From Ignavibacteriaceae bacterium (GTDB lineage: Bacteria; Bacteroidota; Ignavibacteria; Ignavibacteriales; Ignavibacteriaceae): a DNA stretch of 64,000 nucleotides. The notes beneath the pieces are model-generated. The model ran no database searches. It was given only the letters and a program-made list of their open reading frames with translations, and was not told the origin of the DNA. Below, piece after piece: positions 25,154 through 35,112 of the stretch. Position 1 is the stretch's first letter. Each line of letters opens with the position of its first letter. The stretch is taken from positions 1 through 64,000 of the forward strand of contig WBUK01000008.1 of assembly GCA_008933765.1 (NCBI GenBank), in the 5' to 3' direction. Position numbers and translations under genes: made by a program.

Positions 25154-26129
25154 GTATCTGCATGTAACGGAGGTTCTGATACCCGTCGAATGAAGTAATA
25201 GATGGTTGAACTCTCTTAATAAAACAGCCGTTCACATCTTTTAATAACCGATAAAGTTTGTTAACCCGTTTTCTGAACATCTTTTGCGCTTCGCCCTCCA
25301 TCGAAATTGTCAGTTTCGAAGAAGCATTTCGGAGACCAATTAAATTATCAATCCGAATTGAGCCTTTATTTCCGGTTACTACGAGAGCGTTTATACCCCG
25401 TTTAGCGGCGTAAGAACAGTTAAAAGCGCCATATCCACCTTTCTTAAACTTAATTATTGCGGTGGCAAAATCTTCAACTTCCGTTTTGTAAACGATGTTA
25501 TCCAAGTAACCACTTATTTCATCAATTTCGCCCATCAAATACCTAAAAAGGTCGATTATATGAGTGCCCAGGTCACGCAAAGCACCACCTCCGGCAAGTT
25601 CACGATTATAACGGAAATTAGAACCCGGTACCAAATCGATGTTAAAATTTGCCTGTACAACCAATATTTTCCCTAATTTTCCCGTCTCAATCAGCTCCTT
25701 TGCTTTTTGAATGAACGGATGATAGCGGTAGGTGTAATTAATTGTGAAAAGCATCCCGGTTTTATTTGCAAGTTCATGCAGTTCTTCGGCTTCGGTTACA
25801 GTGTTTGCAACAGGCTTCTCGCAAAGAACCGATTTTCCGGCAAGCAAAGCCTTCTTTGCCTGTTCGTAGTGGGTGGAATTGGCGCCGGCAATATAGACTG
25901 CGTCTATCCCCGAGCGTAAAAATGCATCATAATCGTTAAAATGTTCGTGTGCGCCAAATTTGTCGCCGAAAGATTTTGCCCGGTTAATATCGTGGCTAAA
26001 CACCGAGTGCAGCTTAGCCGCAGGTATCAGGAACAACGCAGGCATAAAAGCGTGCTCCGCAAAACTGCCCAAACCCGCAATGCCCCAATTGAGCTTTTTT
26101 CGCTTAATAGTTTTCGGAAGTTTTAACAT
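25131..26129 (-). CDS. Gfo/Idh/MocA-family oxidoreductase
   Basis: The 332-residue protein has an N-terminal Rossmann fold (GIAGLGSFAEHAFMPAL), the EKPVA motif with the catalytic-region Lys, and the C-terminal GFO_IDH_MocA fold (GGGALRDLGTHIIDLFRYLMG). It oxidises or reduces a sugar or inositol-like substrate with NAD(P). It is translationally coupled to the class II aldolase, suggesting a shared sugar pathway, though the substrate is not evident. Confidence 0.92.
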   Translation of the reverse strand: MLKLPKTIKRKKLNWGIAGLGSFAEHAFMPALFLIPAAKLHSVFSHDINRAKSFGDKFGAHEHFNDYDAFLRSGIDAVYIAGANSTHYEQAKKALLAGKSVLCEKPVANTVTEAEELHELANKTGMLFTINYTYRYHPFIQKAKELIETGKLGKILVVQANFNIDLVPGSNFRYNRELAGGGALRDLGTHIIDLFRYLMGEIDEISGYLDNIVYKTEVEDFATAIIKFKKGGYGAFNCSYAAKRGINALVVTGNKGSIRIDNLIGLRNASSKLTISMEGEAQKMFRKRVNKLYRLLKDVNGCFIKRVQPSITSFDGYQNLRYMQILEENARN

Positions 26130-26154
26130 CGCCTCCCTTTCGTGATAAAAAAAG

Positions 26155-27105
26155 TTAAAATCCTAATTTTTTCATCAGCATATCCACAGGTTTTGGGTTC
26201 TGCATAATGTAAAAGTGCAGGCACGAAACACCGGCATTAATAAGCTCTTCGGCTTGTTTTGCAGCCCAGTTAACCCCAATTTCCATCACATGCTCCGGTT
26301 TTGCTTCCATAATTTCAGCGGTAAGTTCTTCCGGTACATTAATGTAAAAATTCTTGGGTATTCCTGTAAGATGCGCTTTTGAAGTGAGAATCTTCAGCCC
26401 CGGCAGTATGGGAGCATTGATTTCCATCTCTTTTGCTAAATTACAATATCTAAAAAATGCCTGGTTATCAAAAAACATCTGGGTAACTATATATTCTGCC
26501 CCGGCATCTATTTTCTGTTTTGTGTACATCATATCGGTTTTAAGATTAGGCGCTTCGTAATGCTTTTCCGGGTATCCCGATACCCCAATGCAGAAATCGG
26601 AGGGTTTCGCATCAAGCAACCCTTCCTCCAAATAAACTCCGTGGTTCATGTCGTTTATCTGTTTCACTAAATCGATTGCGTGCTTGTTTGTGGTACGCCC
26701 CTCAGAAACAGTCTTTTCAAACCCTTTATCATCCCCCTGAATCGCCAATACATTGTTTACACCAAGATAACCGAGTTCGATAAGAAAATCTTCGGTCTCT
26801 TCTTTGGTAAAATTTTTGCACAAAATATGCGGCACTGCCTCAATGTGATATTTATTCTGGATTAAAGCGCAAATTCCCAATGTTCCGGGACGCTTCCTTA
26901 TCACTTTTTTCTTAATGCCGTTCGCGGTTTCTTCGTACACCATTTCCGCAGCGTGGCTGGTTATATCAATGAACGGCGGTTTATAATGCGAAATGCTTTC
27001 AATCGTGTTTAAAAGGCTTTTAATATCACCGCCCCTTTTCGGCGGAATGATCTCAAAACTAATAAGAGGCTCTTTCGTGCTCGCTAATATTTCTGTAACT
27101 TTCAT
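26155..27105 (-). CDS. metF: Methylenetetrahydrofolate reductase
   Basis: The 316-residue FAD enzyme reduces 5,10-methylene-THF to 5-methyl-THF for methionine synthesis. Family features are SFEIIPPKRGGD at the start, DITSHAAE, the NVLAIQGDD motif, ISGYPE-like GVSGYPEKHYEA and the QMFFDNQAF motif. It lies 25 bases upstream of the Gfo/Idh/MocA gene on the same strand. I saw no SAM riboswitch in the 259-base gap upstream. Confidence 0.96.
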   Translation of the reverse strand: MKVTEILASTKEPLISFEIIPPKRGGDIKSLLNTIESISHYKPPFIDITSHAAEMVYEETANGIKKKVIRKRPGTLGICALIQNKYHIEAVPHILCKNFTKEETEDFLIELGYLGVNNVLAIQGDDKGFEKTVSEGRTTNKHAIDLVKQINDMNHGVYLEEGLLDAKPSDFCIGVSGYPEKHYEAPNLKTDMMYTKQKIDAGAEYIVTQMFFDNQAFFRYCNLAKEMEINAPILPGLKILTSKAHLTGIPKNFYINVPEELTAEIMEAKPEHVMEIGVNWAAKQAEELINAGVSCLHFYIMQNPKPVDMLMKKLGF

Positions 27106-27364
27106 CTGTAATTTTTGCGCTCTGCTTTATTTAATTATAATAACTTAAATCGAATCTGTAAATTTAAACTATAATTATGAAAAATTATGTTTTTTGCAAC
27201 ATTTTATTGCACTACCTTACCGCCGGAGTTCCCTTTGTGTGATGTAATTGCTTCAGAATTGTCGGTGATTTTGTTATGTTTTACGAAATTTGGAAACATT
27301 ATCGGGATTTATCCGGAATTGATGAGATTTTAATGAGAATTTTTGATTTAGAAAGTGTCCGTCG

Positions 27365-28426
27365 ATGAAAACTGCTTTATTGCTCTCCGGGGGGGTCGAT
27401 AGCTCCGTTGCTCTCGCCCTGCTGAAAGAAATGGGGCACGATGTTACCGCATTTTATCTGAAAATTTGGCTTCAGGATGAGTTTACTTCTCTGGGCGATT
27501 GCCCCTGGGAAGAGGATATTAAATTCTGTGAAGCCGTCACGAAAAAACTCGGTGTACCCTTCGAGGTGCTCCCGATGCAAAATGAATACTGGGATTCTGT
27601 AGTCTCATACACAATCGATGAAATTAAGTCGGGAAGAACCCCCAACCCCGATATTTTCTGCAACAGCCTGATTAAATTCGGTAAATTTTTTGACAAAATC
27701 GACACTTCCTACGCCAAAGTCGCCACTGGGCACTACGCCGGTGTTGAGGAAATTAACGGCAGATTTCTGCTGAAAGTTACGCCCGACCCTGTGAAAGACC
27801 AAACCTATTTTCTTTCATATCTAAGCCAAGAACAACTTTCAAGGGCGCTTTTCCCAATCAGTAATCTGAGCAAAAACGAAGTGAGGAAAATTGCCGCAAA
27901 GTACGACCTGGCAACTCAGGATAAAAAAGACAGCCAGGGAATCTGCTTTTTGGGGCAAATTAAATTCAAGGATTTTATCCGCTTTCACTTAGGCGAGCAA
28001 CCGGGGGACATCGTCGATTTTGATACCGGCAAAGTAATGGGACAGCACAACGGTTACTATTATTACACCATTGGGCAGCGCTCGGGGCTTGGGCTTTCCG
28101 GGGGACCTTGGTTTGTTGTTCAGAAAGATGTGGTGGATAATGTAATTTATATCTCCCGAGAGTACGATTCGATTGATAAAGAGCGGGATCGGTTTCGTGT
28201 AACCGGTTTCAACTGGTTTGCAGGTGCTCCGCCGAATGACCAAACCGGCTTGAAAGTAAAAGTGCGACATGGACCTAACTACTACAACTGCACCCTCGAA
28301 ATGGAAAATGAAGTGTCGGGAACCGTAACAATCGACACCCCGGATAAAGGTATCGCCCCCGGGCAGTTCGCCGTCTTCTATCGAAACGGCTACTGCTTAG
28401 GCGGAAGTGTTATTTTTAGCATTTGA
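27365..28426 (+). CDS. mnmA: tRNA-specific 2-thiouridylase MnmA
   Basis: The 353-residue enzyme installs 2-thiouridine at tRNA wobble position 34 in Glu, Gln and Lys tRNAs. The PP-loop LLSGGVDSS is at residues 6-14. The two catalytic cysteines are Cys99 in NPDIFCNSLIKFG and Cys194 in KKDSQGICFLG. The C-terminal beta-barrel (IGQRSGLGLSGGPWFV, then KVRHG) is complete. It is the only plus-strand gene between 15.7 and 37 kb and has its own promoter in the gap after metF. Confidence 0.97.
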   Translation: MKTALLLSGGVDSSVALALLKEMGHDVTAFYLKIWLQDEFTSLGDCPWEEDIKFCEAVTKKLGVPFEVLPMQNEYWDSVVSYTIDEIKSGRTPNPDIFCNSLIKFGKFFDKIDTSYAKVATGHYAGVEEINGRFLLKVTPDPVKDQTYFLSYLSQEQLSRALFPISNLSKNEVRKIAAKYDLATQDKKDSQGICFLGQIKFKDFIRFHLGEQPGDIVDFDTGKVMGQHNGYYYYTIGQRSGLGLSGGPWFVVQKDVVDNVIYISREYDSIDKERDRFRVTGFNWFAGAPPNDQTGLKVKVRHGPNYYNCTLEMENEVSGTVTIDTPDKGIAPGQFAVFYRNGYCLGGSVIFSI

Positions 28427-28551
28427 AGCATATTCCATTTCAAAGATACCCTGCTTTCATTGCTGCAAGTGCCTGATTTTGATCGCAATTTTAGCCGGCT
28501 TGTTTTCATGGCAATTTAAACCCGACTCTTGTTACGATTTATGCTTTGTTT

Positions 28552-29871
28552 TCATTTCGACAGATACTCCCTGACAATATCCATATAAACGGTAACCACG
28601 CGGCGGTTTGCGTCGAAGGTGGTGTAATCTTTCGCCAGGTTATAATGAGCGGGGTTGTGCGGTTTTGTAATAATCATTGTTTCGTGGACGCACCATCCGG
28701 CACCTGGCAGACAGCCGGTGTTGCTAACCGGAAGCTCATGCAAAATGGTTGTAGGAAATTTTGTTTTTACCAATTTCGCTTCATGTGCCATTGCGGAGAA
28801 GGTTTTTGTATCTTTATCCATTGCGTAAAATGAGAAAAGTACTTTCAGGTTGTTTACCATCGGTTCAGTAAGTCTGTATCCTTTGAGCAAACCAAGTTCA
28901 CCATCCAACATTATATAAATAATTTTTCCTTTAGTGATTCCGTCTTTATCAAGAATGGTTAACTGACTTTTATTCTGATTTCCTTTTCCTCCCTTGTTAC
29001 TGCCGGATTTGTCACCGGAGGCTTTTGGGTCTTTCCGATCTTTTTTATTGTTTTTGCCTTTTTTATCTTTTGTCTTTTGGTTTTTCGATTTTTTATCTTT
29101 TGCAACATTTCCTGAACTTCCGGAACTACCCGAATTGCCTGTGCTGCCGGCACCACCCTTATCACCTGAACCACTTGAACCCATCCCCCCGGCACCCGGA
29201 CCGTCTGAACCGCCACCCGAACCTGAACCACTCTTATTTGTTCCGGATGAAAAACCGGCATTAGCCGTAGAAACAGCATTTGCCTTTATCTCGCCCCCGC
29301 CCCAAAGATTATCAAACATTGCGTGAGCAGGGAAAACACCACTTGAATGAGCGATTAAAAAAGTTTCATTCAATGCGTGCTCCCGATATATTTGCACGAA
29401 ATACTCCGTCATTTTTCTCACCTGAATTTCACGCGCGACATAGTATGCATCATTTGGTCCTTTTACAGCAATTATTACACCAATGTTAAATTCATGCAGT
29501 TTTGCTTTATAAAGTTCCTCCCCCCATTTTTCCACCCAGCTCAATTGTGCACGCATACCCCCCATCAGAATGAGCACATTTTTACCTTTTAATTCTTTTT
29601 CAGGAAATAAATACGCGACAGAAATCTGATTTTGACTTACGGTTGTTGACCACTTCACACCCCCGTTAAAAGCGGAAGAATCCTGTGTTAATATGCTGTC
29701 TTTAACGGTTTGCCCGGAATCTAAATCAATTGAATCAGCCGTGCTCCCGCTAATTTGGGGTAAAACTGAATTGTTGCTGAAAGTAAAACCGTTACTCAGC
29801 CAATAAGTAAGCGCAACAACCAGAACCACAGGCGCAAGGTAAAATGATGCCTTTTTCACTAGTCCTTTCAT
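28552..29871 (-). CDS. Membrane-anchored alpha/beta-hydrolase-like protein with Gly/Ser/Lys-rich insert
   Basis: This 439-residue protein starts with a membrane helix (FYLAPVVLVVALTYWL). Residues about 90-190 look like an alpha/beta hydrolase core: a strand KNVLILMGGM, then FLIAHSSGVFPAH as nucleophile elbow (Ser near 173). Residues about 200-302 are a low-complexity insert, first Gly/Ser-rich and then Lys/Asp/Asn/Gly-rich. The C-terminal part (LLKGYRLTEPMVNNLKVLFS, later GAGWCVHETMIITKPHNPAHYN) resumes a globular fold with a possible catalytic His. Enzyme activity is an inference from the elbow. The gene is monocistronic. Confidence 0.6.
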   Translation of the reverse strand: MKGLVKKASFYLAPVVLVVALTYWLSNGFTFSNNSVLPQISGSTADSIDLDSGQTVKDSILTQDSSAFNGGVKWSTTVSQNQISVAYLFPEKELKGKNVLILMGGMRAQLSWVEKWGEELYKAKLHEFNIGVIIAVKGPNDAYYVAREIQVRKMTEYFVQIYREHALNETFLIAHSSGVFPAHAMFDNLWGGGEIKANAVSTANAGFSSGTNKSGSGSGGGSDGPGAGGMGSSGSGDKGGAGSTGNSGSSGSSGNVAKDKKSKNQKTKDKKGKNNKKDRKDPKASGDKSGSNKGGKGNQNKSQLTILDKDGITKGKIIYIMLDGELGLLKGYRLTEPMVNNLKVLFSFYAMDKDTKTFSAMAHEAKLVKTKFPTTILHELPVSNTGCLPGAGWCVHETMIITKPHNPAHYNLAKDYTTFDANRRVVTVYMDIVREYLSK

Positions 29872-30256
29872 TTCTTTTCATTCTAAATAATAAACTGAAT
29901 GATTTTTTTTAGTTAAGCTGGTAAAGAAATTTTGCCTGTCAGAGAAAGATTGTTAAAATTTCTGAAAGTAAATTTCAATAAAACCAGCGTAATATAATAA
30001 ATCTTAACTTCAAATTTTTACACATTTTATCTGAAAATAAAAGCCCCCGAAAGATTAAAACATCTTTCGAGGGCAAAATAATCAGTGAAGTAAGGACTAA
30101 ATCCTCAGTACTTCAGCAGTTAAAAACAACGCAACCAAACTGAATCCTGAGAATTCTGACTGAATTCTGCAGAATTTACAAGAAACACTGCAAAATCAAC
30201 AAGGAAAATTGCAAAACCAACAATAAACCTACAATTTCTGCAGAAAAATTACCCAA
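29872..30256. other. Intergenic region with nrf terminator and short CTGCAGAA repeats
   Basis: No gene is seen. The region holds the promoter of the alpha/beta-hydrolase-like gene at its left side and the terminator listed below. Between 30140 and 30250 the sequence is AC-rich and repetitive, with TTCTGCAGAA at about 30165-30174 and again TTTCTGCAGAAA at 30235-30246. Confidence 0.4.
30036..30074 (-). terminator. Rho-independent terminator downstream of nrfA
   Basis: GCCCCCGAAAGAT and ATCTTTCGAGGGC form a 13-bp stem with one mismatch and a 6-nt loop. On the minus strand it is followed by TTTTATTTT. It is 183 bases past the nrfA stop, so it may terminate the nrfHA message or a small downstream RNA. 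Confidence 0.75.
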
Positions 30257-31741
30257 TCAATAAGAATTAAGCCATCCCTGCCGTTTTTTGGCGGTTTCAT
30301 CCCACTGTTTGGCAACAGTATTCAGAAAATCTTCTTTATCGGCATACATCGCTTTCAAATCCATCTCCAAATACGCCTGTGCTTTTGCCTTTGTTGAAAT
30401 GTCGGGAAGCGCAATCGGGTACGATTTTCCATGTTTAATCAAAATAATTGCCAAGGCTTTGCGTGCTTCTTCGGCTTTTGCAAGCGAGGTGCTCACCACC
30501 CGAAGTGCTTCAACCGGTGAATGGAACCCAAGCCCGTTAGCCGCGGCAGTCCAGTCCCATCGCCATTGTGCGTGTCGGATCAAGGTTAAAGCGGGTTTCA
30601 TCTCTTCAGCGGTTGCACCGGCATCCCAGGCAGCTTTTGCTTCAATATGAGCCGCTGCAATGGCTTTTTCGGCAATTCTGCGGATTTCTTCCAACCTGTC
30701 CTGACGGTCGTAAACATCCTGAATCAGCTTTTCAGCTTCTTCACGGTGGCAGACCTGACACGAATTTGCAACATTTGCCAGCGGGCTTTGTATATGATGA
30801 TCCGTATATTTCACACCGCCTTCGGTTTTATACGGCATGTGGCAATCTGCGCACGAAACTCCCCGTTTTGCGTGAATACCGGTCATAAACAGCTCGTAAT
30901 CCGGGTGCTGGGCTTTCAACATCGGCGCTTTGGAAAGCTTATGCTCCCAGTCCTTAAACTCTAAACCGTCATAATAAGCTTCCATCGAGTCAGCGCTGAA
31001 ACCTTTATCCCACGGGAAAGTGAGGTATTTGCCGTCACCTTTGAAGTAATATTCAACATGGCACTGTGCACACACCAACGACCTCATCTCCTGCCGTGAG
31101 GCTTTGTTTATATCTTTTCCCATCCTTTGGAAAGCTTCAACCAAAGCCGGACGGGTAACACGCAAATTCATGCTTTTGGGATCGTGGCAATCCTGACAAC
31201 CAATTGGGTTAACGATTTCAGCACCTTTATCGATCCATTTCCCTTTGTAAAACTCTTCTGGCCCAATTTTCGCCATCATGCGAGGAACATCCGGGCTTTT
31301 GCACGACCAGCAAGTTGCAGGCTGCGGGCTATCCTTTACGCCGCCGGTTCTAAGCGTCAGTCTAATGTCTTTAACGGCGTAAGCGTGCCCTCTTCCCTGA
31401 TTATAATCTTTAGAGAAAGCGTATCCCGCCCACATAATCACCAATTCAGGGTATTTTTCAAGATAATCAACTTTTTTCGAGCCGCCATGTTTGCTGGCGA
31501 AGTTGGTATCCAAGGTTTTCATATACGATTCATACTCTCTCGGGTAGTTTTCGCCCCATACTTCGTTTCTGGGTTCCCACTCAGCGATGGGTTTAACCGC
31601 TTGCAGGGTAAAACTTTCTGCCCTTCTTTCAACAATACTGGAGGCAAAAAGCCCAAGTAAAAAAACTATAACCACTGTGCCGAGAAAAATCACCCATCCC
31701 AGCCACGGTTTTTCTTTTAATTGTTCGGAAATCGGTTTCAT
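30257..31741 (-). CDS. nrfA: Ammonia-forming cytochrome c nitrite reductase, catalytic subunit
   Basis: The 494-residue periplasmic pentaheme enzyme reduces nitrite to ammonium with six electrons. The active-site heme motif is CWSCK (lysine-ligated), followed by CQDCH, CAQCH, CADCH and CQVCH: five hemes, as in canonical NrfA. An N-terminal membrane helix (WVIFLGTVVIVFLLGLFA) serves as signal or anchor. It follows nrfH by one base. The pair allows dissimilatory nitrite reduction to ammonium. Confidence 0.97.
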   Translation of the reverse strand: MKPISEQLKEKPWLGWVIFLGTVVIVFLLGLFASSIVERRAESFTLQAVKPIAEWEPRNEVWGENYPREYESYMKTLDTNFASKHGGSKKVDYLEKYPELVIMWAGYAFSKDYNQGRGHAYAVKDIRLTLRTGGVKDSPQPATCWSCKSPDVPRMMAKIGPEEFYKGKWIDKGAEIVNPIGCQDCHDPKSMNLRVTRPALVEAFQRMGKDINKASRQEMRSLVCAQCHVEYYFKGDGKYLTFPWDKGFSADSMEAYYDGLEFKDWEHKLSKAPMLKAQHPDYELFMTGIHAKRGVSCADCHMPYKTEGGVKYTDHHIQSPLANVANSCQVCHREEAEKLIQDVYDRQDRLEEIRRIAEKAIAAAHIEAKAAWDAGATAEEMKPALTLIRHAQWRWDWTAAANGLGFHSPVEALRVVSTSLAKAEEARKALAIILIKHGKSYPIALPDISTKAKAQAYLEMDLKAMYADKEDFLNTVAKQWDETAKKRQGWLNSY

Positions 31742-32350
31742 TTAATCCTCAATTTTCTTTTTCGAATTGTAGCTATCGATCCAAGCAGGCACCGGAGGTG
31801 TTACGCCCGGAACTTTAGCGTCTGGTGTAGAAGAAAGTGAATTTACTCTACCATGGGGCACTTCCCGGTGGCAGTCCCAACAATATACTCCTTCCATTTC
31901 AATTGACCTGTTACCCTGCTCGTAACCACGATTGGATATCGGGTGGATAACATTATCGTGGCACCGGATACAGTTCCCTTGAACTGCCTCACGCCCGGCT
32001 TTATGTATCCTAATCACCTGCGGTTCTAACCGGAAAGTGAACATAAAAGAGTGACGCAAACCATCGGTTGCCTTGAAATAGTATTTGGAGAAGATATTAT
32101 CCTGCGGAACATGACAATCGTTGCAGACGGTCACCCTTCCGTGGCTGCCTTTCTCCCATGTGGCATAATACGAGTTCATCACATGGCAATTTATACAGGC
32201 TTCAGGTTTATCCGATGCATAAGATATCGCATTCGATACATAAAGCACCTGAAAACCCAGACCAAAAAATATGCCAAGTAATATTATTACCGGAAAACGC
32301 CATCGTGGGGGTGGAATAAAGAGATGTAGTATCTTTCTGATTACTCTCAT
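31742..32350 (-). CDS. nrfH: Cytochrome c nitrite reductase small subunit NrfH
   Basis: This 202-residue NapC/NirT-type membrane quinol dehydrogenase delivers electrons to NrfA. It has one N-terminal membrane helix (FPVIILLGIFFGLGFQVLY) and four heme motifs: CINCH, CNDCH, CIRCH and CWDCH. The stop directly abuts the nrfA start, giving the standard nrfHA operon. Confidence 0.96.
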   Translation of the reverse strand: MRVIRKILHLFIPPPRWRFPVIILLGIFFGLGFQVLYVSNAISYASDKPEACINCHVMNSYYATWEKGSHGRVTVCNDCHVPQDNIFSKYYFKATDGLRHSFMFTFRLEPQVIRIHKAGREAVQGNCIRCHDNVIHPISNRGYEQGNRSIEMEGVYCWDCHREVPHGRVNSLSSTPDAKVPGVTPPVPAWIDSYNSKKKIED

Positions 32351-32721
32351 TCCGTTCTTTCTGTATTTTTCTGTTTAATTTAAGTGTAAATTCTGTGATT
32401 ATTTATTAAAACTTACTGAATTTATTCTTCTTCGAACCTAATTTTTACAAATTTTTTGATTTTGGGTATCTTCCAATTTTGCAGTTTTTGCTTCTCAATC
32501 AAATCTTTTTATTGTTAAATGAATTGTTGATTTATTTATTTTAACGGAAGATTCGTAAAAGAATTTTTACGGCTCCATAAAATATGGAAAAATTTATATA
32601 TAATAAAATAAATCGATGGGTAGCAGAAAATATATCAGGTTAGAAAAAAGCCTGCGGGTAACTCAAATCGCACAATGGTGATCAGGGTGGTGCGCAAAAA
32701 AAAATCAAAAGAAAACCGGTG
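32351..32721. other. Promoter region of nrfHA
   Basis: The 371 bases are AT-rich and contain no gene. They must contain the nrfH promoter. I searched by eye for an FNR-type TTGAT-N4-ATCAA site and did not find a good one. No clear terminator for the feoB gene is visible either. Confidence 0.4.
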
Positions 32722-34122
32722 TTAACTTAAATGCCAGATGGTTGTAAGCACAAAAGTAACGATCAGCCCCATCGCAATCGGCAGAAAAGTTGATACGACA
32801 GTCCATTTAACAGAACCGGTCTCTTTGTAAATAGTATAGATGGTTGTTGAGCAGGGGTTGTGCAGCAGTGAAAAAATCATCAGGTTCATGCCCGTCAAAA
32901 GTGTCCACCCGCCTTGTTTAAGAAGTGCTGCGGTCTGTGCGTCATCCATTTCAAAAAGAACACCCGCACCTGCACCGGCTCCTGCCGCCTTAATGGTTAA
33001 AACCGTCAGCATTAAAATGGTAGGGATCACAATTTCATTTGCCGGGATTGCAATTACATAAGCCAGAAAAATAACGCCATTCAGCCCGAAAATAACGGCT
33101 ACCGGGTCAACTGTGTTGATAAACCACTCGGCTAAAGATAGGTTGCTGATCGTTATGTTGGAAATTAACCAGATAACCGCTCCAGCCGGCACGGCAAAAA
33201 CCACTGCCCGCCACAAAACGAAAAGGGTTCTGTCGATTAAAGAAGTGTAGAGCGTTTGCAGTATTCTTGGCGGTCTGTAAGGCGGCAATTCCAAACTGAA
33301 AGTTGAAACTTCACCTTTCAGCACAGTTTTTGAAAGCCCCCACGAAACAAACAAACTGAGTGAAACCCCCAGAAGTGCAATAAAAACTACCGCTGCTGCA
33401 GATACCAAACCTGCAAGATATGGAGGAGCTGCGGCACCTATAAATATTGTTGCGATAAGAATTTGCGTGGGCCATCTTCCGTTGCAAAGTGAAAAATTGT
33501 TTGTTATTATGGCAATTAATCTCTCCCGTGGCGAGTCAATTATCCGGGTCGCAACCACTCCTGCAGCGTTGCAGCCGAAGCCCATACTCATGGTTAAAGC
33601 CTGCTTTCCGTGTGCTCCCGCTTTGCGGAAAATAGAATCTAAGTTAAATGCCACCCTTGGTAAGTAGCCAAAATCCTCCAATAAAGTAAACAGAGGGAAG
33701 AAAACCATCATCGGTGGGAGCATCACGCTAACCACCCATGCAGCAGCAAGATATGCTCCGTCAATTAAAACTCCGGTCAGCCAACTCGGTGCTCCCAGCG
33801 AAAGGAAGATGCCCTGTAACCACGGATGCCCCAAATCAACTAAAAGAGTAGAAAGAAACTCTGAAGGGTAATTTGCGCCAACTATTGTTATCCAAAAAAC
33901 AACCGCAAGCAGCAAAAACATTATCGGAAAACCCAACCAACGGCTCGTAACTAAACGATCAACTGTTTTATCTAACCGGAACGCTATGTTCGAGTCCGGT
34001 GTCGAAACTGCATCTTTCGCAATTTTTGCAGCTTCGGAATAGATTGATTCAACAAGACTGTCGTGGAAATTCTCACCTCGTTCAATTCTTAAATTTCGTG
34101 CGGTTTCTAAAATATCATTCAT
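32722..34122 (-). CDS. feoB: Ferrous iron transporter B, membrane permease part of a split FeoB
   Basis: The 466-residue protein corresponds to the membrane half of FeoB. It contains the two Gate domains, e.g. [18 protein letters not shown] followed by [19 protein letters not shown], where the conserved Cys lies, and the late [20 protein letters not shown] with the second conserved Cys. About nine membrane helices are visible. The first 50 residues are cytoplasmic and match the linker after the G domain. The GTPase half is a separate gene 147 bases upstream in the same reading frame, with several stops between, so FeoB is split into two polypeptides. Confidence 0.93.
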   Translation of the reverse strand: MNDILETARNLRIERGENFHDSLVESIYSEAAKIAKDAVSTPDSNIAFRLDKTVDRLVTSRWLGFPIMFLLLAVVFWITIVGANYPSEFLSTLLVDLGHPWLQGIFLSLGAPSWLTGVLIDGAYLAAAWVVSVMLPPMMVFFPLFTLLEDFGYLPRVAFNLDSIFRKAGAHGKQALTMSMGFGCNAAGVVATRIIDSPRERLIAIITNNFSLCNGRWPTQILIATIFIGAAAPPYLAGLVSAAAVVFIALLGVSLSLFVSWGLSKTVLKGEVSTFSLELPPYRPPRILQTLYTSLIDRTLFVLWRAVVFAVPAGAVIWLISNITISNLSLAEWFINTVDPVAVIFGLNGVIFLAYVIAIPANEIVIPTILMLTVLTIKAAGAGAGAGVLFEMDDAQTAALLKQGGWTLLTGMNLMIFSLLHNPCSTTIYTIYKETGSVKWTVVSTFLPIAMGLIVTFVLTTIWHLS

Positions 34123-34140
34123 CTTTTTTCGGTAATTATC

Positions 34141-34200
34141 TCTTTTCAGGATTTATCTTTTCGGGATTCATCTTTTCACGATTTATCTTTTCGGGATCTA
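34141..34200. repeat. Four tandem 15-bp repeats between the FeoB halves
   Basis: Four units of TCTTTTC(A/G)(G/C)GAT(T/C)(T/C)A follow each other at exact 15-base spacing. In the frame shared by the two feoB genes, each unit supplies a stop codon (TAA or TGA) on the minus strand. The repeats separate the GTPase gene from the permease gene. Confidence 0.8.
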
Positions 34201-34269
34201 TTTCTTTATAAAATTTATTTCTTTTTAAAATTTACTTCTTTTTAATCTCAGGCAATTTTTCTACGCAGG

Positions 34270-35112
34270 CTAAACATCAACTCCCGGCGAATTTACATTC
34301 AACGGCCGGTTCTTCAACGGTTGGCTTTCTCTTTTATGCAACCCTGCAGTATCTGCAAACTCGCCATTTTTTATTGCGTCTATCATCCTTTGGTCACCTT
34401 CCAAAAGGCGCAAGGCAACCCAACGGGCGTTCCGAAGTTTTGGGTATTCTTTGTTTATCTTTTTGGTTAATTCATCAACTGCAAGCGCAATATCAGGCGA
34501 AAGCGATTTAATCCTCCGAGGTTTGCAGACATACTCGCCAATTGCAACCCGGTGAATCATCCGAAGAAGATCAGCAATTCCCTCACCTCTTCTGGCGGAA
34601 GCGGGAACAACCGGAATCCCCAAGTCGCGCGAAAGCGCTCTTATATCTACGGAAATTCCGTTTCTTTTCGCTTCATCCATCAGATTTACGCACAAAACTG
34701 CCCTGTCGGTTATCTCCAAAACCTGCAGAACCAAGTTGAGATTCCTCTCAATCCTCGTTGCGTCAGCTACAATAACGGTAACATCGGGGTTGCCGAATAG
34801 AATAAAATCGCGCGCAATTTCCTCATCGTGGCTGGTTGAAAGCAATGAATAAGTTCCCGGCAAATCAACAATTTTATACTTTTTGCCGGAATATTCAAAA
34901 GCACCCTCGGCACGCGCCACCGTTTTTCCGGGCCAGTTGCCCGTATGCTGCCTCAGACCCGTCAGCGAATTAAAAACCGTACTTTTCCCGGTGTTTGGAT
35001 TACCGGCAAGCCCAATCACAAAATCATACTTCTCGTAATCAACACCCAACTTTGTAAGTGTGGCATTTGGATTAGCCGGGCAAACTTCGCATGCTCCCGA
35101 ACTCATAATCAA
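34270..35112 (-). CDS. feoB: FeoB GTPase (N-terminal) part of a split FeoB
   Basis: The 280-residue protein is the cytosolic G domain of FeoB with its helical GDI domain. G1 is GNPNTGKS at residues 37-44, G3 is VDLPGTYSL and G4 is [11 protein letters not shown] Cys motif (CEVCP) precedes the G domain near the N-terminus. It ends without membrane helices. Its start overlaps the FeoA-DtxR stop by 4 bases. It should regulate Fe(II) flux through the separately encoded permease. Confidence 0.95.
   Translation of the reverse strand: MIMSSGACEVCPANPNATLTKLGVDYEKYDFVIGLAGNPNTGKSTVFNSLTGLRQHTGNWPGKTVARAEGAFEYSGKKYKIVDLPGTYSLLSTSHDEEIARDFILFGNPDVTVIVADATRIERNLNLVLQVLEITDRAVLCVNLMDEAKRNGISVDIRALSRDLGIPVVPASARRGEGIADLLRMIHRVAIGEYVCKPRRIKSLSPDIALAVDELTKKINKEYPKLRNARWVALRLLEGDQRMIDAIKNGEFADTAGLHKRESQPLKNRPLNVNSPGVDV

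Noticed and set aside
27106..27364. SAM riboswitch upstream of metF
   Set aside because: The gap is AT-rich and shows none of the conserved helices with paired GC stems that a SAM riboswitch needs.
28994..29326. Plus-strand Pro-rich open frame over the Gly/Ser-rich insert
   Set aside because: It is the complement of Gly-rich codons in the hydrolase-like gene, which has a start, a membrane helix and continuity on both sides.
32351..32721. FNR-type site upstream of nrfH
   Set aside because: No TTGAT-N4-ATCAA-like palindrome could be found by eye, although nrf genes are often FNR-controlled.
34123..34269. Readthrough or programmed frameshift joining the two FeoB halves
   Set aside because: The halves are in the same frame, but several in-frame stops separate them (TAG at the end of the GTPase gene, another two codons later, then one per 15-bp repeat), so readthrough is not credible.
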